Positions 55,505 to 62,760 of a stretch of DNA of 64,000 bases are shown piece after piece (the stretch's first letter is position 1; each line of letters opens with the position of its first letter). The translations under genes and the position numbers were made by a program. The notes below the pieces were generated by a model, which worked only from the letters and a program-made list of their open reading frames with translations, had not been told where the DNA came from and did not search any database. The DNA is from Pseudorhodoferax sp. Leaf274 (lineage in GTDB: Bacteria > Pseudomonadota > Gammaproteobacteria > Burkholderiales > Burkholderiaceae_C): NCBI RefSeq assembly GCF_001422445.1, contig NZ_LMNA01000009.1, positions 62,001 through 126,000 of the forward strand, in the 5' to 3' direction.

Positions 55505-57562
55505 TCATCGCACCGCCAGCGCTTCGTACGGCGTCTCGTGCGTCGTCGGACGGTTGCTCGCGCGCGCCGCCAGGCAGGCCTTGACGCTGTAGACCAGCAC
55601 GCTCAGCACCACGAAGATGAACAGCGCGCAGAGCGCGGCGTCCAGTCGGTCGTTGAAGACGATGCGGGCCATGGCCTCGGGCGTCTTGGCGGGCGCCACC
55701 AGCACGCCGTTGGCCAGACCTTCGGAGTAGCGGGCCGCGTGCGCCAGGAAGCCGATCTTGGGGTCGGCCGAGAAGATCTTCTGCCAGCCGGCCGTCAGCG
55801 TGCAGGCCAGCAGCCAGGCGGCCGGCGCGATGGCCACCCAGGCGTAGCGCTCGCGCTTCATGCGGAACAGCACGACCACGCCCAGCATCAGCGCCACGGC
55901 GGCCAGCATCTGGTTGGAGATGCCGAACAGCGGCCACAGCGTGTTGATGCCGCCCAGCGGATCGACCACGCCCTGGTACAGGAAGTAGCCCCAGGCCGCC
56001 ACGCACAGCGCCGTGGCCAGGAGGTTGGCCGGCAGCGAATCGGTGCGCTTGAGCGCGGGCACGAAGCTGCCCAAGAGGTCCTGCAGCATGAAGCGGCCGG
56101 CGCGCGTGCCGGCGTCCACCGCCGTCAGGATGAACAGCGCCTCGAAGAGGATCGCGAAGTGGTACCAGAAGGCCATCATGGCCTGGCCGCCGATGACCTG
56201 GTGCAGGATGTGCGCCATGCCCACGGCCAGCGTGGGCGCGCCGCCGGCGCGGCCCAGGATGGTCGTCTCGCCCACGTCCTTGGCAGTCTGCACCAGCATC
56301 TCGGGCGTGACGGCGAAGCCCCAGCCGGAGATGACCTGGGCCACGGCTTCGGGCGTGCTGCCGACCAGCGCGGCCGGGCTGTTCATCGCGAAGTAGACGC
56401 CGGGCTCGATGCAGGCCGCGGCCACCAGCGCCATGATGGCGACGAAGGATTCGGCCAGCATGCCGCCGTAGCCGATGAAGCGCGCGTGGCGTTCGTTGTC
56501 GAGCATCTTGGGCGTGGTGCCCGAGGAGATCAGCGCGTGGAAGCCCGACACCGCGCCGCAGGCGATCGTGATGAACAGGAACGGGAACAGGTTGCCCGAC
56601 CAGACCGGCCCATTGCCCTGCGCGAACTGCGTGATGGCGGGCATCTGCAGCTGCGGGCTGACCCAGACGATGCCGATGGCCAGCGCGATGATGGTGCCGA
56701 TCTTGAGAAACGTGGACAGGTAGTCGCGCGGCGCCAGCAGCAGCCACACCGGCAGGCTGGCGGCCACGAAGCCGTAGCCGATCAGCATCCAGGTCAGCGC
56801 CTTGCCGTCGAAGGTGAACATCGGGCCCCAGACCGGGTCGGCGCTGACGGCCTGGCCGCCGAAGATGGCGGCCATCAGCAGCACGAAGCCGATGACGGAG
56901 ACCTCGCCGATGCGGCCGGGGCGGATGTAGCGCAGGTACACGCCCATGAACAGCGCCACGGGAATGGTGGCCGCCACCGTGAAGGTGCCCCAAGGCGATT
57001 CGGCCAGGGCCTTGACCACGATCAGCGCCAGCACCGCGAGGATGATGACCATGATCATGAAGGTGCCGAACAGCGCGATCATGCCGGGCACGGCGCCCAT
57101 CTCCTGCTTGACCAGGTCGCCCAGCGAGCGGCCGTCACGGCGCGTGGAGATGAAGAGGACGATGAAGTCCTGCACGGCTCCAGCGAACACCACGCCGGCC
57201 AGGATCCACAGCATGCCGGGCAGGTAGCCCATCTGCGCGGCCAGCACGGGGCCGACCAGCGGGCCGGCACCCGCGATGGCGGCGAAGTGGTGGCCGAACA
57301 GCACGTTCTTGTCGGTCGGCACATAGTCCAGGCCGTCGTTGTGGCGGTGCGCGGGCGTCTTGCGGTTGCCGTCCAGGCCCAGCACCTTGTCGGCGATGAA
57401 CAGGCTGTAGTAGCGGTAGGCGATCAGGTAGGTGCAGATCGCCGCGGTGACGATCCACAGTGCGTTGATGCTCTCGCCGCGCGAAAGGGCCACGGTGCCG
57501 AGCGCGAAAGCGCCGACGACGGCCACGGCCAGCCACACCAGGTGGCGACGGATGGTGTCCAT
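55505..57562 (-). CDS. cstA: CstA/BtsT-family pyruvate or peptide transporter
   Basis: Multi-helix inner-membrane carrier of 685 residues (about 16-18 membrane segments). Landmarks are D-K-N-V-L-F-G-H-H-F-A-A-I-A-G-A-G-P-L-V-G-P near residue 80, then H-A-L-I-S-S-G-T-T-P-K and the cytosolic domain near the C-terminus. Named for carbon starvation; E. coli members import pyruvate (BtsT, CstA) and affect peptide use. Lies after the two-component pair, like BtsSR-BtsT. Starts at ATG 57562 (M-D-T-I-R-R-H) behind CGAGGAGACATCCGC. Confidence 0.93.
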   Translation of the reverse strand: MDTIRRHLVWLAVAVVGAFALGTVALSRGESINALWIVTAAICTYLIAYRYYSLFIADKVLGLDGNRKTPAHRHNDGLDYVPTDKNVLFGHHFAAIAGAGPLVGPVLAAQMGYLPGMLWILAGVVFAGAVQDFIVLFISTRRDGRSLGDLVKQEMGAVPGMIALFGTFMIMVIILAVLALIVVKALAESPWGTFTVAATIPVALFMGVYLRYIRPGRIGEVSVIGFVLLMAAIFGGQAVSADPVWGPMFTFDGKALTWMLIGYGFVAASLPVWLLLAPRDYLSTFLKIGTIIALAIGIVWVSPQLQMPAITQFAQGNGPVWSGNLFPFLFITIACGAVSGFHALISSGTTPKMLDNERHARFIGYGGMLAESFVAIMALVAAACIEPGVYFAMNSPAALVGSTPEAVAQVISGWGFAVTPEMLVQTAKDVGETTILGRAGGAPTLAVGMAHILHQVIGGQAMMAFWYHFAILFEALFILTAVDAGTRAGRFMLQDLLGSFVPALKRTDSLPANLLATALCVAAWGYFLYQGVVDPLGGINTLWPLFGISNQMLAAVALMLGVVVLFRMKRERYAWVAIAPAAWLLACTLTAGWQKIFSADPKIGFLAHAARYSEGLANGVLVAPAKTPEAMARIVFNDRLDAALCALFIFVVLSVLVYSVKACLAARASNRPTTHETPYEALAVR

Positions 57563-57670
57563 GCGGATGTCTCCTCGAAGATGAAGGCGTGCAGTGTTCC
57601 GCAGGGGCACGTACACCGCATCCGTCGCAGCGCGTGGGTGGCCTACGCGCGGCCACCTAAGAACAAACCC

Positions 57671-58294
57671 TTACTTCGGGCCGGTGTGTTCCACGGCGTA
57701 GCGGATCAGCTCGGCCAGGCTGTCGATGGCCAGGCGCCGCTTGATGCTCTGGCGGTGCGCCTCGACCGTGCGCACGCTCAAGGACAGCGCACGCGCGATC
57801 TGCTTGCTCGACTCGCCGCGGCCCAGCGCGGCCAGGATCTCGGACTCGCGCGGCGTGAGCAGCGGGCGCGGTTCGGCCTTGCGGAAGAGCCGGCGCGAGA
57901 CGGCGGGCGACAGGAAGGTGCCGCCAGCGGCGGCGGCCTCGATGGCGGCCACGATCTCGGCGGCCGGCGCGTCCTTGAGCACATAGCCGCGCGCGCCGAG
58001 TTGCAGGGCCTGTTGCACGTACTCGGGGTTGTCGTACATGCTCAGCATGACGACGTGGGGCGGCTGGGGGCGCTGCAGCACCAGGGCCGCCAGCTCCAGG
58101 CCGTTCATGTCCTTCATGCCCACGTCCATGAGCAGCAGGTCGGGCGCCGCGGCGTCGAGCAGGGCCAGCGCCTCGGCCGCGCTGCCGGCCTCGCCGACCA
58201 CGGTGATCCAGGGCACGGACGCGAGCCGCGCGCGCAGGCCGTCGCGCACGAGCGGGTGGTCGTCGACGAGGAACAGGCGGACCGGATGGGTCAT
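57671..58294 (-). CDS. NarL/FixJ-type response regulator
   Basis: 207 residues. Receiver with D10/D11 in L-V-D-D-H, phospho-acceptor D57 in L-L-M-D-V-G-M, and Lys in L-K-D-A-P. LuxR-type HTH: L-T-P-R-E-S-E-I-L-A-A-L-G-R-G-E-S-S-K-Q-I-A near residues 145-165. ATG 58294 is preceded by GAAGGAGGGCGCC, part of repeat copy C. Probably regulates cstA-ybdD downstream, with its kinase from the gene before it. Confidence 0.92.
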   Translation of the reverse strand: MTHPVRLFLVDDHPLVRDGLRARLASVPWITVVGEAGSAAEALALLDAAAPDLLLMDVGMKDMNGLELAALVLQRPQPPHVVMLSMYDNPEYVQQALQLGARGYVLKDAPAAEIVAAIEAAAAGGTFLSPAVSRRLFRKAEPRPLLTPRESEILAALGRGESSKQIARALSLSVRTVEAHRQSIKRRLAIDSLAELIRYAVEHTGPK

Positions 58295-58367
58295 GGCGCC
58301 CTCCTTCGGCCCGCGGCCTGTGCAGCCGGGCGGGCGCGTGCCGTCATGGGGCGACACGGCGCTGCGC
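58295..58367 (-). repeat. Intercistronic GC-rich repeat, copy C (kinase-regulator)
   Basis: Another 73-base gap, from the kinase stop to the regulator start. In gene direction GCGCAGCGCCGTGTCGCCCC opens it and GGCCGAAGGAGGGCGCC ends it, the latter acting as ribosome-binding site. It matches copy B end to end; the middle is more divergent and lacks the C6/G5 hairpin. Confidence 0.55.
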
Positions 58368-59717
58368 TCATGGAGGCACCGGCAGTTCGGCTTCGATGCT
58401 GGTCGCGCCGGGTTCGGAATGCAGGTGCAGCTGGCCGCCCACGGCCGCCATGCGCTCGCGCATGTTGCGCAGGCCGATGCCGCGGCGTGCGTCCACCTGC
58501 ACGGCCTGCACGTCGAAGCCCTGGCCGTCGTCGTGCACCGAGAGATGCACGCTGGCCGCGTCGAAGCGCAGCGCCAGCGTCACGCGGTGCGCGCCGGCCG
58601 CGTGCTTGTGCACGTTGGTCAGCGCCTCCTGCGCAACGCGGAACAGCGCGGTCTTGGCCTCGGCCGGCAGATCGCGCGGCACGCCTTCGACCACCGCCTC
58701 GGCCTGGATGCCGCCCTGGTCGTCGAACTCCTGCGCCAGCCGTTCGAGCGCGGCCGGCAGGCCCAGCTGGTCCAGCAGCGCGGGCCGCAGCCGGTGCGAC
58801 AGGCCGCGCACCTCGGCCAGCGCGGCATGGAGCCGCTGCAGGGCCTTGGCCAGCGCGGGCGGCGGCGCGGGCGCGCCCAGCGCATCGACATACGACTCGA
58901 TCTGCAGCTTGACGCCCACCAGCGCCTGGCTGGTGCCGTCGTGCAGCTCGCGCGCGAGGTGCCCGCGCTCGTCCTCCTGCGACTGCACGACGCGGCGCGC
59001 CAGCAGGCGCAGCTTGGCCTCGGCCGTGCGGTGCTCGCTGAGGTTGAGCAGCAGGCCGGCGGCGCTGACGGCCGCCAGGCACAGCGCGGCGATGCCGGCG
59101 ATCCACAAGAGCGTGGCGGCCACGTTGGCGTTCATCTGCCGGTCCATGACCGACAGCGTGGCCTGGATGTCGTCCAGGTACAGGCCGGTGCCGACCATCC
59201 AGCCCCAGCGCGGCAGCAGCGTCACGTAGCCCAGCTTGGGCGCCAGTTGCGCGCTGGAAGGCTTGCGCCATTCGTACTCGACGAAACCGCCGCCGGGCTG
59301 CTGTGCGCCGCGCAGCAGGTCCTGGATGGTGTAGCGGCCCTGCGCATCGCGCAGTTCCCAGAGCGAGCGGCCGACCAGGTCGGGCTGGCGCGAATGCATG
59401 AGCGAGCGGCCCTGCAGGTCGTAGACGAAGAAGTAGCCGTCGTTGCCATAGTCCAGCGCGGCCAGGCGGCGCAGCGCCTCGGCGCGCGTGGCCTCGTCGT
59501 GGCGGCCGCTGTCGTAGAGCGGCTGCACGGTGCTGAGGGCCAGCGCCACGTAGCTGCGCAGCTCGCTGCGGCGCTGCGCCATGTGGCTCTGCTCGATCAG
59601 CGTGCGCTCGCGCAGCGCGAGGTCGCGCTCCTGGTAGCGCACCGCGAGCGTGACCAGCACCAGCGCCAGCAGCAGCGGCACGACGGCCAGCGCGACGATC
59701 TTGGTGCGCAGCTGCAT
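58368..59717 (-). CDS. Cache-domain sensor histidine kinase (NarX/DegS-like)
   Basis: 449 residues. Membrane helix 7-27, periplasmic Cache-type sensor about 35-190 (D-Y-G-N-D-G-Y-F-F-V-Y-D and W-M-V-G-T-G-L-Y-L-D-D-I), membrane helix about 200-225, HisKA_3 box with H259 in A-R-E-L-H-D-G-T-S-Q-A-L, then HATPase (A-Q-E-A-L-T-N-V-H-K-H-A and H-D-D-G-Q-G-F-D, G-L-R-N-M-R-E-R). Cache sensors bind small acids and amino acids directly, so pyruvate or another carboxylate is a reasonable cue given cstA. Confidence 0.92.
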   Translation of the reverse strand: MQLRTKIVALAVVPLLLALVLVTLAVRYQERDLALRERTLIEQSHMAQRRSELRSYVALALSTVQPLYDSGRHDEATRAEALRRLAALDYGNDGYFFVYDLQGRSLMHSRQPDLVGRSLWELRDAQGRYTIQDLLRGAQQPGGGFVEYEWRKPSSAQLAPKLGYVTLLPRWGWMVGTGLYLDDIQATLSVMDRQMNANVAATLLWIAGIAALCLAAVSAAGLLLNLSEHRTAEAKLRLLARRVVQSQEDERGHLARELHDGTSQALVGVKLQIESYVDALGAPAPPPALAKALQRLHAALAEVRGLSHRLRPALLDQLGLPAALERLAQEFDDQGGIQAEAVVEGVPRDLPAEAKTALFRVAQEALTNVHKHAAGAHRVTLALRFDAASVHLSVHDDGQGFDVQAVQVDARRGIGLRNMRERMAAVGGQLHLHSEPGATSIEAELPVPP

Positions 59718-59737
59718 GGGGCGCCGCCCGCCAGCGG

Positions 59738-60649
59738 TCAGTCGAAGCGGTAGTCGGCCGCGGCGGGCTGGCCCGGGCGCAGCGCGACATCGATGCCGTC
59801 CAGCACGATGGCGTTCATGCCGAAGGCGATTGCGCCGTCCACGGCCGGGTGGGCGCGGTAGGCCTGCATGGTGTCGCCGACTTCGGGGCTGGACAGGGCC
59901 GTGGCCGGGTCGATGTTGGGGATGGGGCAGCGCGGGCAGGGCTTGACCAGGCCGAGCCGGGCCGGGCCCTGGTCGGTCGCGATCAGGAGTTCACCGAAGT
60001 TGTCTTCGTCGTGCGCGTCCACGCCGTCCAGCACGATGTTGGGACGGAAGCGCTCGATGCCCACGGCCGCATGGCCGGCCGCCACCAGGCGTTCGTTGAG
60101 GCCATCCACCGCGGCCTGGCTCAGCACCAGCAGCGCGAAGCCGTCGGCAAACTGGGTCTGCGCATCGACCTCGCCGGTCCAGCGCTTGTTGGACAGGCGC
60201 TGCTGCTCGGGGTCGAAGCGCACCAGGCGCAGCTTGCGTGCGGGCGTGCCGTCCGGGCGCCCGGTGTTGAGGAAGTCGCTGAACCACTGGGCCGCCACGT
60301 CACCCATGTCGTAGGCCTTCACGCGGTCTTTCCAGACCGTGACCTCGCAGGGCTCCTCCACCGCATCCAGCGCGATGTGCAGGGCCAGCATGCCGGGCGC
60401 GCGCAGCACCATCTCGGAATGCTTGAGCCGGGGCTGGATGAGCGCCATGCGCGGCAGCTCGCGCTGGGTGACGAAGCGGCCCTGCTCGTCGACGACCATC
60501 CAGGCGCGGTCGAACTCCAGGCCGGTCTCGGTCAGCAGCACCTCGTCGACCTCGACGCCGGCGCAGGATTTGACCGGGTAGACGAACAGCCGCGCTATGC
60601 GGGCTTGCACGTCGCGGGCGGACAGGTCGGCAGCGGGATCGGATGGCAT
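59738..60649 (-). CDS. MOSC-domain protein (YcbX-like)
   Basis: 303 residues. N-terminal MOSC_N beta-barrel: I-A-R-L-F-V-Y-P-V-K-S-C-A-G-V-E-V near residue 20. MOSC domain: F-R-P-N-I-V-L-D-G and the cofactor Cys in L-V-K-P-C-P-R-C-P-I-P near residue 235. Such proteins carry molybdenum cofactor and reduce N-hydroxylated compounds. Start is ATG 60649 (M-P-S-D-P-A-A-D); a longer start at 60691 is possible. Confidence 0.9.
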   Translation of the reverse strand: MPSDPAADLSARDVQARIARLFVYPVKSCAGVEVDEVLLTETGLEFDRAWMVVDEQGRFVTQRELPRMALIQPRLKHSEMVLRAPGMLALHIALDAVEEPCEVTVWKDRVKAYDMGDVAAQWFSDFLNTGRPDGTPARKLRLVRFDPEQQRLSNKRWTGEVDAQTQFADGFALLVLSQAAVDGLNERLVAAGHAAVGIERFRPNIVLDGVDAHDEDNFGELLIATDQGPARLGLVKPCPRCPIPNIDPATALSSPEVGDTMQAYRAHPAVDGAIAFGMNAIVLDGIDVALRPGQPAAADYRFD

Positions 60650-60701
60650 GGCAGGCAAAGGGCTGAGCGGTGGAGGGCGCATTGTGCCCAAGGGCGACTC
60701 C

Positions 60702-60707
60702 TACAAT
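60702..60707 (+). promoter_or_regulatory. -10-like element just before the ubiH-like gene
   Basis: TACAAT ends seven bases before ATG 60714, in the 64-base divergent gap. If used, the transcript would be nearly leaderless. Confidence 0.4.
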
Positions 60708-60713
60708 CCCGCG

Positions 60714-61862
60714 ATGCCCACCCCTTCCACTTTCGACATCTGCGTGCGCGGTGGCGGCATCGTCGGCCGCACGCTGGCCCTGCTGCTGGCACGCGAGCGG
60801 CTGCATGTGGCGCTGGTGCAGCCGGGCACGCTGCGGCAGGGCGAGTCTTCGGACGTGCGCGCCTATGCCTTGAACGCGGCCTCGCGCCAGCTGCTCGAGA
60901 GCCTGCGCTGCTGGCCCGATCCCGCCGAGGCCACGGCCGTGCAGGCCATGCAGGTGTTCGGCGACGACGGCGGCGAAGTGAACTTCGATGCCGCACGCCA
61001 GGGCCGCGGCATGCCGCTGGCCTGGATCGTCGATGTCGCCGCATTGGAAAAGCGCCTGGCCGAGGCGGTGCGCTACCAGCCGCAGATCGAGGTGCTGGAG
61101 CGGCCTCCTGCCAGCGCCGCGCTCACCGTCGTCTGCGAAGGCCGCGCCAGCAGCACGCGCGCCGAGCTGGGCGTGGCCTACGACACCCATGCCTACGGCC
61201 AGACCGCGATTGCCACGCGGCTGCAGTGCGAGCGACCGCATGGCGAGGTGGCACGCCAGTGGCTGCTGCAGGACGAGGTGATGGCCCTGCTGCCCATGGG
61301 CGGCGCCGACGGGCACCAGGTGGCCGTGGTCTGGTCGGTGCCGCAGGAGCGCGCCACCGCCACGCAGGGGCTGGACGACGCCGCCTTCACGCAGGCGCTG
61401 GAACAGATCAGCCAAGGCGCGCTGGGCACCTTGCAGGTGGCCGGCGAACGCGCAGCCTGGCCGCTGCAGCTGGCGCAGGCCCGCCATTTCGTGGGCGCGC
61501 AAGGGCCGGCCGACGGCCTGGCCGGCGCCTGGGCCCTGGCCGGCGATGCCGCGCACACGGTGCACCCACTGGCCGGCCAGGGCCTGAACCTCGGGCTGGG
61601 CGACGTGGCCGAACTCGTGGACCAGCTGCGCGCACGCGATGGCTGGCGCAACGTGGGCGACCTGCGTGTGCTGCGCCGCTACGAGCGCGCGCGCAAGACG
61701 GCGCTGGCCGGCATGCGCCTGGCCACCGACGGCCTGCAGCAGCTGTTCGCGCACAATGCACCGGCCTGGCAAGGGCTGCGCAACTGGGGAATGAACGGCT
61801 TCGAACGCAGCGGCCCGCTCAAGCGCTGGGTGGCGCGGCAGGCCATGGGTGTGAACGGCTGA
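60714..61862 (+). CDS. UbiH/COQ6-family FAD monooxygenase
   Basis: 382 residues. FAD fold: V-R-G-G-G-I-V-G-R-T-L-A-L-L-L-A near residue 11; second flavin contact G-D-A-A-H-T-V-H-P-L-A-G-Q-G-L-N-L-G-L near residue 280. These enzymes hydroxylate the ubiquinone ring. Which position (UbiH, UbiF, UbiI) cannot be told from this alone. ATG 60714 is confirmed by the close -10 and the start of the fold. Confidence 0.9.
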   Translation: MPTPSTFDICVRGGGIVGRTLALLLARERLHVALVQPGTLRQGESSDVRAYALNAASRQLLESLRCWPDPAEATAVQAMQVFGDDGGEVNFDAARQGRGMPLAWIVDVAALEKRLAEAVRYQPQIEVLERPPASAALTVVCEGRASSTRAELGVAYDTHAYGQTAIATRLQCERPHGEVARQWLLQDEVMALLPMGGADGHQVAVVWSVPQERATATQGLDDAAFTQALEQISQGALGTLQVAGERAAWPLQLAQARHFVGAQGPADGLAGAWALAGDAAHTVHPLAGQGLNLGLGDVAELVDQLRARDGWRNVGDLRVLRRYERARKTALAGMRLATDGLQQLFAHNAPAWQGLRNWGMNGFERSGPLKRWVARQAMGVNG

Positions 61863-61890
61863 ACACGCCGACATTGCAGAAGGATTCCAC

Positions 61891-62721
61891 GTGAACATTC
61901 GATTCCCCCGGCCGCAGGCCGCCCTCGCCGCACTGGCCATGGCCGTGCTGCTCCCCGCCTGCGGCAAGGGCGAGCCCCCGGCGGCCGCCCCGGCGCCCGT
62001 CTCCACGCCCGCCCCCACGGCAGCCTCCGCAGCTCCCGCCACGGGCAGCGCACCGGCCAACGCCGAAGCCACCATCCGCAAGGTGCTGGCCGAGCGGCTG
62101 CCGCAGCTTCCAACCATCGAAGAGGTGACGGCCAGCCCGCTGCCGGGCCTCTACGAAGTCCGTCTGGCGGGTGCCGAGATCGTCTATGCCGACGCGCAGG
62201 GCAACTTCCTGCTGCAGGGCCAGATCTTCGACACCCAGCAGCGCCGCAACCTGACGGAGGACCGCATCAACAAGCTCACGGCGCTGGACTTCAAGGAATT
62301 GCCGCTCAAGGATGCGTTCAAGCTCGTGCGCGGCGACGGCAAGCGCCAGATGGCGGTCTTCGTGGACCCGAACTGCGGCTACTGCAAGCGCTTCGAGCGC
62401 GACATGGAGAAGATCGACAACGTGACGATCTACCTCTACCTCTACCCCATCCTGGGCTCGGACTCGGTGGCCAAGTCGCAGCACATCTGGTGCGCCAAGG
62501 ACCGGGCCAAGACCTGGTCGGACTGGATGGTGCGCAACCAGCCGATCCCGTCCGCCGAGTGCGATGCCGCGCCCGTGGCGCGCAACGTGGCGCTGGGCCG
62601 CAAGCACAAGATCACGGGCACGCCCACCTTGCTGTTCACCGATGGCACACGCGTGCCGGGTGCGATGCCGCTGGACGAGGTCGAGAAGCTGCTGGCCACG
62701 GCGTCCGCGCGCAAGTCCTGA
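61891..62721 (+). CDS. dsbC: DsbC-family disulfide isomerase, predicted lipoprotein
   Basis: Periplasmic disulfide-bond isomerase of 276 residues. Active site C162-G-Y-C165 in F-V-D-P-N-C-G-Y-C; cis-Pro in G-T-P-T-L-L-F; an extra Cys pair further on. The N-terminal dimerisation domain has L-P-G-L-Y-E-V-R. The signal has a lipobox L-L-P-A-C24-G followed by about 30 Pro/Ala residues, so it may be anchored in a membrane instead of free as in E. coli. The ATG lies 28 bases after the ubiH stop. Confidence 0.9.
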   Translation: MNIRFPRPQAALAALAMAVLLPACGKGEPPAAAPAPVSTPAPTAASAAPATGSAPANAEATIRKVLAERLPQLPTIEEVTASPLPGLYEVRLAGAEIVYADAQGNFLLQGQIFDTQQRRNLTEDRINKLTALDFKELPLKDAFKLVRGDGKRQMAVFVDPNCGYCKRFERDMEKIDNVTIYLYLYPILGSDSVAKSQHIWCAKDRAKTWSDWMVRNQPIPSAECDAAPVARNVALGRKHKITGTPTLLFTDGTRVPGAMPLDEVEKLLATASARKS

Positions 62722-62725
62722 GCCC

Positions 62726-62749
62726 ACAGGACGCCGCGTGGCGTCCTGT
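62726..62749 (+). terminator. Hairpin terminator after dsbC
   Basis: ACAGGACGCC (62726-62735) and GGCGTCCTGT (62740-62749) form a perfect ten-base stem with a GCGT loop, beginning four bases after the stop. It is followed by ATTCTC, not a full T-run. The right arm's end merges with TATTCT (62749-62754), a possible -10 of the next gene. Confidence 0.6.
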
Positions 62750-62760
62750 ATTCTCGGCAC

